This document shows, piece after piece, positions 33,602-42,979 of a stretch of DNA of 64,000 nt. Positions within the stretch are counted from its first letter, which is position 1, and each line of letters opens with the position of its first letter. The notes below the pieces were generated by a model, which saw nothing but the letters and a program-made list of their open reading frames with translations, had not been told where the DNA came from and searched no databases. Origin of the DNA: Bdellovibrio sp. GT3 (lineage in GTDB: Bacteria > Bdellovibrionota > Bdellovibrionia > Bdellovibrionales > Bdellovibrionaceae); the NCBI RefSeq assembly GCF_037996765.1, contig NZ_JBBNAD010000004.1:558001-622000 (forward strand), written 5' to 3'. Position numbers and translations under genes: made by a program.

Positions 33602-34963
33602 ATGTTATTTAGGCATCCCCAAAAAGGGGCCTCTATATTTCATTTGATGATAATTTGGGCAGTATTTATGCTCCCAGGTTTCGCCGTGGCGCAGGTGCGC
33701 ACGGAGATGAAGTTATTCTCTGACTCCTTTATTAGCCCTGAATTTGAAGCTACGCAGAAAACCAATTACCAATTCATAGGTGCCGCGATCAAGACAGAGC
33801 CTTTCTCTGACGCGAATCTGCGTATGGACATCTCCGGCGGGGTCGCCATGGGTGCTCCACTTTTGAATTATTTGAATATCTCGGAACTTTACGTGCAAAC
33901 CCGCCAAAGCGATTCCGAAACTTTCTTTATCGGTCGTAAAAAGCTTCTGTGGAGCGAACTTGATGCGCGCTGGGAAATGGGCGTTTGGGAACCACTATTT
34001 AAATGGAATCCACTTCAAGCGGAGCGCCAGGGACTTTCTGGTATTTTCTGGCAGGTGCAATCTAAGAACGCCTCATTCACCCTGTTTGCGACACCTATTT
34101 ATATTCCAAGTCAGGGACCCAGCTTTGAAATCGAAGGCGGGGACTTTGTTAAAGGGAATCCATGGTTCCACCAGCCACCTAAAAGTGTGCGCATCTGGGA
34201 TGAAGCCACGGAGATGCAATATAATATGAACCAACCGTCAACCACAGAAATCGTGATGCAAAACTCCTATGGAGCGAAGCTGGCGTTCGGTGATCCAAAC
34301 GGATTTAAAGCTCAATTAAGCTATCTATATAAGCCTGATAACACGCTGGCGATTGGTTATCAGGGCAGTCTGGATTTGAGTACGCTTAAGGGCAATGTCG
34401 AGTTGCGCCCGCAAGTGTTCTATCATTCTTTGGCCGGTGCCGATGTGACTTATAAAATGACAAATCTTCGTCTGGGCGTCAGTTCCGTGTGGGATCGTCC
34501 GACCAAGGATAAATTGATCGACGAACCTGATTGGACTCAGCCGACCTTTGAAGATGCCCTGTTAGTCAGTCCTTTTGTTGAATGGGATGGAGGCAATTGG
34601 GCCGTAAGCCTGATGCGTCTTGATATCTATGGTGGCCGTGTGAAGGAAGTCGGTGCCGATCTGGCCAATGAGCCGCTTACAAATCTGTATCCTTTCTATC
34701 AGGCCAATCAGATTTCATTCTTAAATAATTTCAGTCTGGGGAAAGCGCGCCGCTTGATTTCCAAGGTGAGCTTCACGCAATCCGATAAGAATGATTTCCA
34801 ACTTCTGCGTCTGAATTCACGTCTGCGCTTGACGGGTGACTGGACGATCTTTGGCGAAATGCAAATGCTAAAGGCCGGTTCAACAACTGAAGACAACCGA
34901 AATGAATTGGCTCAATTTGCAAACAACGACCGACTGATGGTGGGGGCTGCTTATGTCTTTTAA
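33602..34963 (+). CDS. outer-membrane beta-barrel protein coupled to EF-hand lipoprotein
   Basis: 453 residues. GGGAG lies just before the ATG; the signal peptide ends near FAVAQ. The rest is a series of amphipathic strands with aromatic girdles (for example FFIGRKKLLW, IFWQVQS, SYGAKLAF, YLYKPDNTLAIGYQGS), ending in VGAAYVF with a terminal Phe. No known transporter family is recognised. The last 11 bases overlap the start of the downstream lipoprotein gene, so their translation is probably coupled and the products may interact. Confidence 0.78.
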   Translation: MLFRHPQKGASIFHLMIIWAVFMLPGFAVAQVRTEMKLFSDSFISPEFEATQKTNYQFIGAAIKTEPFSDANLRMDISGGVAMGAPLLNYLNISELYVQTRQSDSETFFIGRKKLLWSELDARWEMGVWEPLFKWNPLQAERQGLSGIFWQVQSKNASFTLFATPIYIPSQGPSFEIEGGDFVKGNPWFHQPPKSVRIWDEATEMQYNMNQPSTTEIVMQNSYGAKLAFGDPNGFKAQLSYLYKPDNTLAIGYQGSLDLSTLKGNVELRPQVFYHSLAGADVTYKMTNLRLGVSSVWDRPTKDKLIDEPDWTQPTFEDALLVSPFVEWDGGNWAVSLMRLDIYGGRVKEVGADLANEPLTNLYPFYQANQISFLNNFSLGKARRLISKVSFTQSDKNDFQLLRLNSRLRLTGDWTIFGEMQMLKAGSTTEDNRNELAQFANNDRLMVGAAYVF

Positions 34964-37307
34964 GAGCAAGTTCTCCATGTTCATGGCCGTCGTTATGCTG
35001 ATTTCAACGGTGGGTTGCAGTGACTTTATCAATGGTCAGCAAACCGAGGAAGAAGAGCTGAAATTCGCAAATGACAAACTGGTTTGTTTAAAATCAGTGC
35101 CGGCTGCCTTGCAGCGATTGACAACGGGTGAAGCTGCAAAATCTGAAATCACCGATTCGGTGGATTGTCTGCGTCAGGCTTTGCTGTATTTTCAGAAAAA
35201 GACTTACGGAGCCCAGGCCAACGCTTATACCGTCGAGGAAATGCGCCGATTCTTTAGTAAGTACTTCCTGAAAGAGAACGTCGTAACACCAGAGTTTGCT
35301 CTGGAATTGATGAAAATTAAAAAAGCCCTTTTGGGCGGATCCAGCAATCACCTGACTAAAGACGAAATCACGCGTTTGGTGGATGTTTTGGCGATTGTTC
35401 GCGACGAGGCAGTTGACTTGGCTCCGCATATCAGACTGCTATTGTTGAAAGTTGAAAAAGATGGTGCTGACTGGCAAAGGGTTTCCGCTGCAGTGGAACA
35501 GTTGCGCATCAGCTTGCAACGTTTGCTTGAGAAAACTGAAGTCACACGCTCGGACTATTCTTTTGAGGATGGAAAAAAAGCGATCAAGGGATTCAAAGAG
35601 TTCGTTAAAGAAGAGGACACGAATGCCCGTGTTTCCCAATGGATGCCGGTTGTAGAGGTGGTTAAAAATGTGTTGATGGGTCGCGAGGCTCAGTTGGGCA
35701 CGCACACCCAGTGGAAGAGCAGCCTGAACAGTTTGATTGATCTATATGGCCTCTTCCTGAAGTATCACTACGTCATTCATAATTTCGATACTGGAAATCA
35801 GGATAAGGTTCGTGAGGTGAGCCAGTTTATCGGGCAAGCTCTGGATCTATTGGAAGGCAGTCCGCAAATCAACGCTGGTGGCATCATCCCTCTGGAAGAC
35901 ATCGACAGTCTGCTTGAAACCGTATTGAATTTGCCTCAAGTAAAATCCCAGTTGAATGTTCGACCGGAATCCATTGAGATCCTTTATCGTGCGGCGATAC
36001 TTCGTCTGCTTGAGCCGGGTCGCAATGGTGACTCCCGAGGAATATTGGGACTTGAGAAAAAACATATCGTGGCCCTACGTCGCGAATACAACGTGTGGCG
36101 CCTGGTGCAGCGATTTATCGATGCACAGGTGGCAGCGGGTGTGAAATTGACCACGCCGATTAAGAAAGAGGATCTGCTAAGAAATTATGCGGAATTCCGC
36201 AGTGACGATGCGATTCGCATGGGATTTGCGATTGATCCCTATGAGCAAACCGCGTTTGCAAACGCATGGCAGGATTTTGGTGACTTGCTGAAGTCAGATG
36301 TGCTGATCACTTATAATGAAAATGGCCGGGTAAAAGCCTTCAATAACAACGAGCCCATTACAACGGATTGGCTGGGGTTGACCCGCGCCAATTTAATGCG
36401 CGCTATGACTCGTGCTTTGATTCTGGCCTACGGGAAAGACACAACGGGTGAGTTGAAAAAAGCCGCGATCGAACCGCAGGGCTTGTACACGTGGTACGAG
36501 GACTTTAAAGAGTTGATGTTCGATCTTAAAGCTTTTGACCGACGCACTGGCAATACGGCGAGCCGCAGTTTCCAGGAAGCAAATTTCTTTACTTTCAGTG
36601 GTAATGGCGATGCTTTGATGAATCAAAAGGAAACTTATGAATTTATCAGCCTGTTGTTCAGCGCGGGATTGTCATCGTCAGCTTCGATCTACAATGACAT
36701 GCAGGCCTGTCAGACCTCTGACAAAGCTGTCGATCCTTTGGGATTCAACTATCTGCAAAATGATTGTTTTGAAACGCAGTTTAGACAGCGCTTTGGCACT
36801 TACTTTAATAACCTGCCAGAGATGGTGAAATACGTCGCTAAATTGAATCAGGAAGAGTGGCGTGAGTTTTATGGAATTCTGCGACTGGTGGCGCGCGTGT
36901 CCCCGCAGGAACCTTCTGAACGGGTTGAGATCGCTAATATTCGTACCATGGTGACGATCACGCACTATCTTGAGTCCATCATGGTGACTTATGACAAAGA
37001 TCGTTCTCAGACTTTGTCATTGGCAGAAGTGCAGGCGGCCACGCCGCGGTTCTTGCCATTTATTAAAGCTAATACGACGGTGAAATTTGAAACGCTTTTA
37101 AACGAAGGTTTCGCGTATCTGGTTTTCTACGGAAAAGAAGGCAGCGCGACGGAGCTTGCCTGGTTCCAGGCACAAAAAATGTGGATGAAGGACGCCAGCC
37201 GTTTGAACCTGCTTAGAGTTATCAAGGTCATGAAGGACAAGGAGATCGTCAAAGCCCAGCTCCGTGCCCTGTCAGCTCAAAATAAAGCGAATACCAGTAA
37301 AAAATAG
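34953..37307 (+). CDS. EF-hand-containing large lipoprotein
   Basis: 784 residues with a lipoprotein signal (MSFKSKFSMFMAVVMLISTVGC). The mature chain is mostly helical and charged. Residues 681-692 (DKDRSQTLSLAE) form a degenerate EF-hand with Gln instead of Gly at position 6. The C-terminal ~220 residues match the truncated protein at 3-1049 in order, including EANFFTFSGNGD, the EF-hand and a LVFYGKEGS/WMKDASR end. Ca2+ binding is plausible but not shown. Its start overlaps the barrel gene by 11 bases. Function unknown. Confidence 0.75.
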   Translation: MSFKSKFSMFMAVVMLISTVGCSDFINGQQTEEEELKFANDKLVCLKSVPAALQRLTTGEAAKSEITDSVDCLRQALLYFQKKTYGAQANAYTVEEMRRFFSKYFLKENVVTPEFALELMKIKKALLGGSSNHLTKDEITRLVDVLAIVRDEAVDLAPHIRLLLLKVEKDGADWQRVSAAVEQLRISLQRLLEKTEVTRSDYSFEDGKKAIKGFKEFVKEEDTNARVSQWMPVVEVVKNVLMGREAQLGTHTQWKSSLNSLIDLYGLFLKYHYVIHNFDTGNQDKVREVSQFIGQALDLLEGSPQINAGGIIPLEDIDSLLETVLNLPQVKSQLNVRPESIEILYRAAILRLLEPGRNGDSRGILGLEKKHIVALRREYNVWRLVQRFIDAQVAAGVKLTTPIKKEDLLRNYAEFRSDDAIRMGFAIDPYEQTAFANAWQDFGDLLKSDVLITYNENGRVKAFNNNEPITTDWLGLTRANLMRAMTRALILAYGKDTTGELKKAAIEPQGLYTWYEDFKELMFDLKAFDRRTGNTASRSFQEANFFTFSGNGDALMNQKETYEFISLLFSAGLSSSASIYNDMQACQTSDKAVDPLGFNYLQNDCFETQFRQRFGTYFNNLPEMVKYVAKLNQEEWREFYGILRLVARVSPQEPSERVEIANIRTMVTITHYLESIMVTYDKDRSQTLSLAEVQAATPRFLPFIKANTTVKFETLLNEGFAYLVFYGKEGSATELAWFQAQKMWMKDASRLNLLRVIKVMKDKEIVKAQLRALSAQNKANTSKK

Positions 37308-37356
37308 CCTCAACCATAAATTGAACAAGCCCCCAAATTGAGCTAATGTCGTTCAG

Positions 37357-38439
37357 ATGTTGGGGCTGCGCTTTTGGGGAATTATTTTGCTTTGTTTTGT
37401 CTGGGGTATGTCTGCCCAGGCGAATACCTATTATGCGATGGACGAAGAGGTTCAAATCGCGGTTCGTGCGCCCGCATCAGAGCCCGAGGTGGATGTCGAT
37501 CCCAAGTCCTTGGCGCGAATCAATAGCATATTGGATAATAAAACAATCAAGGCCACCACGAACTTCAAAGACTGGCGCGTCGGCGAGACAGTTTCGGTGG
37601 AGTCGCAAAAAAGTGGTGTGGGTATTATTGGCTTCATGGAGGTCATTGGTATCAGCAATAGCGAAGACGGGACTTATCAGCTGACTGCGGAGTTGTTGCG
37701 TCAGTCCCGCTTGCACTTCATCCAAATCGGGGATGAGATTTCCCATATCGACTTGTCCTCGGATAATGAAAAGTACAAGGGCACCACGGATCTTCTTGTT
37801 AAAAGCCGTGGGAAGAATATTTCTTCCAAGTACAAGCCTCTTTATACCCAAGGGGTCTCAGTCGGGGAGACTGCAGAAACTTTGTGGAAAGAAGAGTTTC
37901 TGGTTACGTGGTTCGGGTCGGTGAGCTATGGTCTGACAGATCGCCTCTCGGTCAATACCATTGTTCTGGCGGACCTTGCCGATGCTCCCAATGCGGCAGC
38001 GAAGTACCGTCTGTATCAATCAGATTCCAATGTTTTTTCATTCGGAACAAATGCGGCTTATGTTCCTAAAGATTCATCCACCACTCTGAATTTTACCGTT
38101 TTCTGGGATTCGGTTTCCTCTGAAAGCGTGATTTCCCATACTTTGTTTACGGTCGCCGCCATGTCATTTGAGAGCGCCGAAGATATTACCGCCGTTAAAT
38201 CACTGGGTACAACGTCCTTCCAGACAGGTTATGAATTTATTTTGGACAACTGGGACCGTGTTCTTCTGGGCCCCAGTTACAACTTCGAGACCAAAGCGCT
38301 GGGTGGCTATTTGACCTATGTGAAAATCTGGGATCGGTTTCATTTCAGTTTGTCGCTCAATTCCACAGACGTGTCGTCGTTTAAAATTTCGCCGGTGGAT
38401 GGTTACTTCTTCCTGTTCGATGCTTATTGGAGATTTTAA
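37357..38439 (+). CDS. secreted barrel-like protein
   Basis: 360 residues with a signal peptide (up to about MSAQANTYY). Residues ~40-140 are a soluble beta-rich domain (KDWRVGETVSVESQ, IIGFMEVIGISNS); from ~190 on the pattern resembles outer-membrane strands, with a terminal Phe (AYWRF). It follows the EF-hand lipoprotein gene by 49 bases on the same strand and may complete that operon. No family recognised. No clear ribosome site is seen before the ATG. Confidence 0.65.
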   Translation: MLGLRFWGIILLCFVWGMSAQANTYYAMDEEVQIAVRAPASEPEVDVDPKSLARINSILDNKTIKATTNFKDWRVGETVSVESQKSGVGIIGFMEVIGISNSEDGTYQLTAELLRQSRLHFIQIGDEISHIDLSSDNEKYKGTTDLLVKSRGKNISSKYKPLYTQGVSVGETAETLWKEEFLVTWFGSVSYGLTDRLSVNTIVLADLADAPNAAAKYRLYQSDSNVFSFGTNAAYVPKDSSTTLNFTVFWDSVSSESVISHTLFTVAAMSFESAEDITAVKSLGTTSFQTGYEFILDNWDRVLLGPSYNFETKALGGYLTYVKIWDRFHFSLSLNSTDVSSFKISPVDGYFFLFDAYWRF

Positions 38440-38441
38440 GA

Positions 38442-39629
38442 GTGAATCGTTTTTTCGTATCAACACCCATTGGATTTGAAAATACCGCCTTGCTGGAAAT
38501 GAAAGAGGTGTGGCCGTACCTGTTGGGTAAGGATGCCAAGACGCATTCTTTAAGTTTTCCGGAAGTCACTGTTCACATGGGTGGACTTGAATTTGAAACG
38601 GAAATGTTTCAAGCCTTGCAGTTGAATTTCTTTTTAAAAACGGCGAATCGTGTGTTGTTGCGTATGACTTCGTTTCGCACCAAGGATCTGCCAAAATTTT
38701 ATCAAAAATTCAAATCCCTGCCGTGGAAGGAATTTCTGCAAAACGGAAACGTCGAGTGGGAAGTGGCCGCGCAAAAAAGCCGTTTGAATAACGAAAAGCG
38801 CCTGCAGGAATCCGCTGAAAAAGCCTTGGCTGAAATTTTCCAAGGACAATCCGGCGAAGTGCCTTGTGCTTCCATTTATATTCGTATGGAAGACGATCTG
38901 TGCACGATCAGTCTGGATGCCACGGGCGAGCACATGCATAAACGTGGTTGGTCGGTTCTTAAAGGCGAAGCGCCGATGCGTGAAACCATCGCGGCCGAGC
39001 TACTAAGAGAACTGATCGGCGAAGCAACTCCGGGCGAAGTGGCCTCTGTCACGTTATGTGATCCAATGATGGGCTCTGGAACTTTCCTGACCGAGGCCCG
39101 TGCCCTGTGGGCGGGACAATTCCAAAGAGATTTCGCGTTCAAGCAATGGAAGAAGTGCCCAAAGCTTTTCTTGTCGCCAAGTTTTGCATTCAATTACGAG
39201 CTTCCGGTGCGCGCACCATTCAAGTCCTTGATTGGCTTCGACATCAATGACGAAATGCCTGAGATCGCACAGAAGAACTTCGAGGAAGTGGAAAGCCAAC
39301 TCAAGGCCTACCAAAGAGCGGAGTTCCAATCCCAAGCCCATCAGTTCTCAGTACAAGACGCCCTCAATCCTAAAGTGGACGGTTTACCGGGCTCCCTGTG
39401 GATGGTCGTAAATCCCCCATATGGCGAGCGTCTGCCGGTCGCAGGCAAAGGGGGCCTAAAGACCCTGGCTGCCGAGCTTTGCCGCCTTTACAAGCCCCTG
39501 AAGCTGGGAATCCTGTATCCAGAGAAGGAAAAGGTCCAACCAGCGCCAAATGGCTATAAAATCGAAAAGGAGCTCAAAATTAACAATGGCGGCATCCGCT
39601 GTCTGTTCACGATTTTGACACCCCTGTAA
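38442..39629 (+). CDS. THUMP-type RNA methyltransferase (RlmL/Trm14-like)
   Basis: 395 residues from the GTG at 38442 (GGAG about 11 bases upstream). An N-terminal THUMP-like part (~1-160: FFVSTPIGFENTALLEMKEVW, NRVLLRM, FKSLPWKEF) precedes a class I methyltransferase domain with DPMMGSGTFLTEA and the catalytic NPPYGERL. NPPY marks N6-adenine or N2-guanine methylation; RlmL makes m2G in 23S rRNA and Trm14-type enzymes act on tRNA. Which one applies is not decidable here. The gene begins three bases after the upstream stop. Confidence 0.85.
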   Translation: MNRFFVSTPIGFENTALLEMKEVWPYLLGKDAKTHSLSFPEVTVHMGGLEFETEMFQALQLNFFLKTANRVLLRMTSFRTKDLPKFYQKFKSLPWKEFLQNGNVEWEVAAQKSRLNNEKRLQESAEKALAEIFQGQSGEVPCASIYIRMEDDLCTISLDATGEHMHKRGWSVLKGEAPMRETIAAELLRELIGEATPGEVASVTLCDPMMGSGTFLTEARALWAGQFQRDFAFKQWKKCPKLFLSPSFAFNYELPVRAPFKSLIGFDINDEMPEIAQKNFEEVESQLKAYQRAEFQSQAHQFSVQDALNPKVDGLPGSLWMVVNPPYGERLPVAGKGGLKTLAAELCRLYKPLKLGILYPEKEKVQPAPNGYKIEKELKINNGGIRCLFTILTPL

Positions 39630-39681
39630 AAGAGGATTTGTCTCTGGCGGAATCGGCAGGATCAAGGTAGATTCTGCCTCC

Positions 39682-40656
39682 ATGAAAAGCCTAAAAGTCC
39701 TTTCCGCACTATTTTTGTCTTCCGCACTCCTAACGACAGCTTGTACGCCTCAGGATAAAGAGGTCGGTCCTCCTGAATTGATGGCAAAAATCCCAAAGCC
39801 AAAAGGCACAAAAAAGAAGCCGGACATCAAGCAAACCAGCAATCCGAATGCATTTGATTTCGGTTCGTTCTCTGCGGCTTCCGTGATGATGGAAAAGCAG
39901 ATCGAAGCAGTCGAGATGTTGCAAATCGTTTTGGGCAATACGGATATCACAAAAACACTGTATACCCTCACTGAAGGTGAAACTAAGGATGGCAATAAGT
40001 ATCTGTCTTTGAAATCAATCAAGGACGAGACAAAGTTCTCGAACAAATTGGGTGAGATCACTGGCACGGTTGATAAGGATTTTAAAGTTGCTGTAGTTCT
40101 TCCTTCTGAAGGCAATAAGGTCGTAGGTGCTGCGCCTAAGGAAGTTTTGGCAATGGTAGGCAAAAACATCTACATGAACAACGGCTCTGGTGATGCAAAG
40201 GTTCGTTCGTTCCTGAATACGTTTGAAGTTTATGATATGAAGGTAAGTAAAGTTCCTGGTGACGACAGTCTTCTGATTGTTCGCATTGATACTGAGGGGA
40301 ATTTTAACTACCGTGCTGGCAAAGGCTATCAGAAACAGGACTTCAACTATCAATCAACATTCTATGTTGATGTTGCTAGTTTGAAGGAGAGTCAGGTTAA
40401 GATTTTTGATTCAAGCATGTTCTTGGATTTGGGTTCGAAGCGTTTCAATGTAAAAGCTGATGAGTTTTCAGTAAAAGTTGAAGGTCGTTGCAGCGAAATC
40501 AACGGAGCTGCAAAAATCAACATGGGCAAAGGTAAAACAACTGAAATCACTTTTGGCCAAGAGCTGATCAAGATCACTGATAAAGACTGGGAACAGAAGA
40601 TCGCAACTTGCGGTCAACGTCCAACAGTCGACGTGATGAGACTTCTGGTTTACTAA
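39682..40656 (+). CDS. predicted lipoprotein, unknown function
   Basis: 324 residues with a lipoprotein signal (MKSLKVLSALFLSSALLTTAC). A Pro/Lys-rich linker (PKPKGTKKKPD) follows, then a Lys-rich mixed domain with strands such as DSLLIVRIDTEGNFNYRAG. The mature part has two cysteines (GRCSE and ATCGQ), possibly a disulfide. No family is recognised. A strong terminator follows. Confidence 0.7.
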   Translation: MKSLKVLSALFLSSALLTTACTPQDKEVGPPELMAKIPKPKGTKKKPDIKQTSNPNAFDFGSFSAASVMMEKQIEAVEMLQIVLGNTDITKTLYTLTEGETKDGNKYLSLKSIKDETKFSNKLGEITGTVDKDFKVAVVLPSEGNKVVGAAPKEVLAMVGKNIYMNNGSGDAKVRSFLNTFEVYDMKVSKVPGDDSLLIVRIDTEGNFNYRAGKGYQKQDFNYQSTFYVDVASLKESQVKIFDSSMFLDLGSKRFNVKADEFSVKVEGRCSEINGAAKINMGKGKTTEITFGQELIKITDKDWEQKIATCGQRPTVDVMRLLVY

Positions 40657-40688
40657 GATTCAAAAAAAAGCAAGGGTGCTAGGGTAAA

Positions 40689-40719
40689 AAAAAGCCGCGA
40701 TAGATTCGCGGCTTTTTTT
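40689..40719. terminator. bidirectional intrinsic terminator
   Basis: AAAGCCGCGA (40691-40700) pairs with TCGCGGCTTT (40706-40715), loop TAGAT, with A-run and T-run on either side. It lies between convergent genes. Confidence 0.92.
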
Positions 40720-40726
40720 ATTTGTG

Positions 40727-41914
40727 TTATTTCTTTTTCGCCTTCGGAGCTGCTTTTGATTTCGCAGCTTTTTCCGTTTTTACCGGTTCATCTTTCACCG
40801 GAGTTTTAGCTTGGCTTCTTTGTTTCAAACGAACATAAAGCGGGAAGTGATCGGCGACTCCTGTGTAGTTGTCGTAGTCCCAGCGATTTGGGTACTTGCC
40901 CTTTTTCAAGTGCAATGGATTGTAGCGGATCACATCAATCGTTTGCGGCATCATTTGGTAGCTGCCAGTGCCATCAGCCAATAGGGCTGGGCTGTACACA
41001 TGGGCATCCAGGAAAGACCAACTGCGACGGTAATTGTGAGTACCCGGGCAGTCCTTGCAACCCACGAAGTGAGAAACCGCGCCGCCCTTGGATAGGATGT
41101 CGCGGAAGATGTGGGCACTGTTTTCCTCTTCAGCAGAGATATTCAAGTCTCCACCAAAAACCACCATGGCATTCGGTCCTTTGGACTTTATCAAATCCGC
41201 TGCAAAAGTAGCGATCTGTTCACGCCAATAAGTCGGGTTTGCCTGGGACGGGAAGTGAGCCGCCAGGAAAGTGATAGGGTCACCATTTGGTGCCTTCACA
41301 GTCACTTCCAGGATGCGACGGGACGCCTCCATCCATTTTTGGTCTTCTTCATTTTTGCCTTTCCATGGGATCGGATGCAAAACAGGTTTGCCAACCAAAG
41401 GGAAGCGGGACAAGAAAGCCAGATTGATGCCGCGTTTATCCGGGCCATCGATAATCACTTCAGTGATGTATTTAGCCGGCGCCAACGCCTGATTTAATTG
41501 CTTTAGAACCACATCAGATTCGATCTCCATGATCATCAGATTTTCAGGACCATTGCCATCGACATCCAGGATCACTTTGGAGAGGTTTGCCAGCTTCTGT
41601 TCCAGGGCATGGTCATCCCAGTCAGTGGTAAGGCATTCGTTTTGGCGATAAGTGCTGTCGTTGTTAGCCACACAAGCCGCGCGCAATTTGGCGTCTTTTT
41701 TCTTCGAGGCAGCAGGTAGATAGGTCTCGTCGTTATGCCCTGCAGTCTTTACAGTATCGAACAGATTTTCGACGTTAAAGGACATCACGCTGATTTCGTT
41801 ATCGGCCTTCGGTGGCAGATCCCATTGTTTTTTAGTGAAGGAAACGGCACAGCCTGTAATGAGGGCCAATACCAGAGACAGAATCAGATTCTTAAGCAAT
41901 GTGTACTTTTTCAT
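40727..41914 (-). CDS. lipoprotein endonuclease/exonuclease/phosphatase-family enzyme
   Basis: 395 residues. Lipobox ITGC (Cys22) anchors it. EEP-fold motifs are MSFNVENLFD, MIMEIES, a VFGGDLNIS stretch with the catalytic Asp-Asn, and GVADHFPLYVRL with the terminal His. The family hydrolyses phosphodiesters or phosphomonoesters, including DNA, sphingomyelin and inositol phosphates; a membrane-tethered enzyme could degrade prey nucleic acids or lipids, which is speculation. The last ~25 residues are Lys/Ala-rich (KAAPKAKKK). Confidence 0.85.
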   Translation of the reverse strand: MKKYTLLKNLILSLVLALITGCAVSFTKKQWDLPPKADNEISVMSFNVENLFDTVKTAGHNDETYLPAASKKKDAKLRAACVANNDSTYRQNECLTTDWDDHALEQKLANLSKVILDVDGNGPENLMIMEIESDVVLKQLNQALAPAKYITEVIIDGPDKRGINLAFLSRFPLVGKPVLHPIPWKGKNEEDQKWMEASRRILEVTVKAPNGDPITFLAAHFPSQANPTYWREQIATFAADLIKSKGPNAMVVFGGDLNISAEEENSAHIFRDILSKGGAVSHFVGCKDCPGTHNYRRSWSFLDAHVYSPALLADGTGSYQMMPQTIDVIRYNPLHLKKGKYPNRWDYDNYTGVADHFPLYVRLKQRSQAKTPVKDEPVKTEKAAKSKAAPKAKKK

Positions 41915-42049
41915 AGGCCCACACAGTAGAGGTTTTGGCCACTCTGCTCAAGTCAAAAGACTGTCTAAATTTTGACTATTGTTTAATGCAAGGCGCTATG
42001 GCATAACTTCGGGGACTTCGTCGTAAGCTTCCGTAATTAGGAGTGAAAA

Positions 42050-42979
42050 ATGTTAAAAAAGGCGACCGGATTTTTGATCGCAAGCTTGTTCGTTTCAACG
42101 TCTGTATTTGCAGCGGTTCTGGATGGTGACGATTTCGTTTCCGCGACTTCTGTGACTGGTCGAGCGAATGATTGGTCTCTGACATTTTTCTCCGTGGCTT
42201 CTCAAGGCAACATGAAGCCAGGAAAGATCGCAACGCAAACTCGTTCTATTGAAACTTACGACTACCTTTCTGTCAGATATGAATTAGACAAAGACCAGAA
42301 GGTCGCATTGAATTTGCCATTTGCTTACAATACAGCAGGGCAAAATCCCTACGGTGATTCAGTGACGTCGGATTTTGAATTGCGTGATGTTCACTTCGTG
42401 TATTCTAACTATGACTTGGGCTACTTCGGTCCCATCGATTATTCCGGTAAAGTGAAATTGTATTTGCCGACAAGTAAAGTGGCTCAGAATTCAGGCTTGA
42501 TCACCAAGATCCGTCTTGAAGGATACGCGGACTGGCAGTTTGCACACTCCTGGTCAGTGGCCTACGTCGCAAAACCGGATATTTACTGGCAAAGCCAAAC
42601 AGCTAGCATCAATGAGCAAATTGGTTACCGTGATGACGGTTTCTATTTCTCAGATCCTCGTCAAACCAACAAACAATTCGGTTTGGAGCACTATCTGCAA
42701 TTCCAATGGAACATCAGCGAAATGTTCCAAGTATCCACTAAAACAGGTTTCGAAGAGAGCTGGTACCACGCTTCTGCGGTGGAGCAGCTGGAAGCCAATC
42801 ACACAACGAAGTTCCGCTCTGGTCTTAACCTTTGGATCAAACCAGCCCGTGGTTTCTCGTTCTCTTTGGGGATGAGCAACGACACTATTCTGGATAGTGG
42901 TAGCCGTGGTGAAGGTGTGAAATTCTGGGAACCACAGAATACTCAATACAGCCTAATGACCAACATCTACGTTCTTTAG
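42050..42979 (+). CDS. outer-membrane barrel-like protein
   Basis: 309 residues; AGGAG precedes the ATG. Signal peptide ends near VFAAV. The mature sequence shows alternating strands (WSLTFFSVASQGN, YLSVRYELDKDQKVALNLPFAYN, FGLEHYLQFQWNIS, GFSFSLGMSND) consistent with a 12-ish strand barrel. No enzyme motif. The stop overlaps that of the convergent pseudouridine synthase gene by 4 bases. Confidence 0.68.
   Translation: MLKKATGFLIASLFVSTSVFAAVLDGDDFVSATSVTGRANDWSLTFFSVASQGNMKPGKIATQTRSIETYDYLSVRYELDKDQKVALNLPFAYNTAGQNPYGDSVTSDFELRDVHFVYSNYDLGYFGPIDYSGKVKLYLPTSKVAQNSGLITKIRLEGYADWQFAHSWSVAYVAKPDIYWQSQTASINEQIGYRDDGFYFSDPRQTNKQFGLEHYLQFQWNISEMFQVSTKTGFEESWYHASAVEQLEANHTTKFRSGLNLWIKPARGFSFSLGMSNDTILDSGSRGEGVKFWEPQNTQYSLMTNIYVL

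Noticed and set aside
39541-39560. Further palindrome copy (GCGCCAAATGGC) in the RNA methyltransferase gene
   Set aside because: Only 4-6 bases of the arms match; likely chance.
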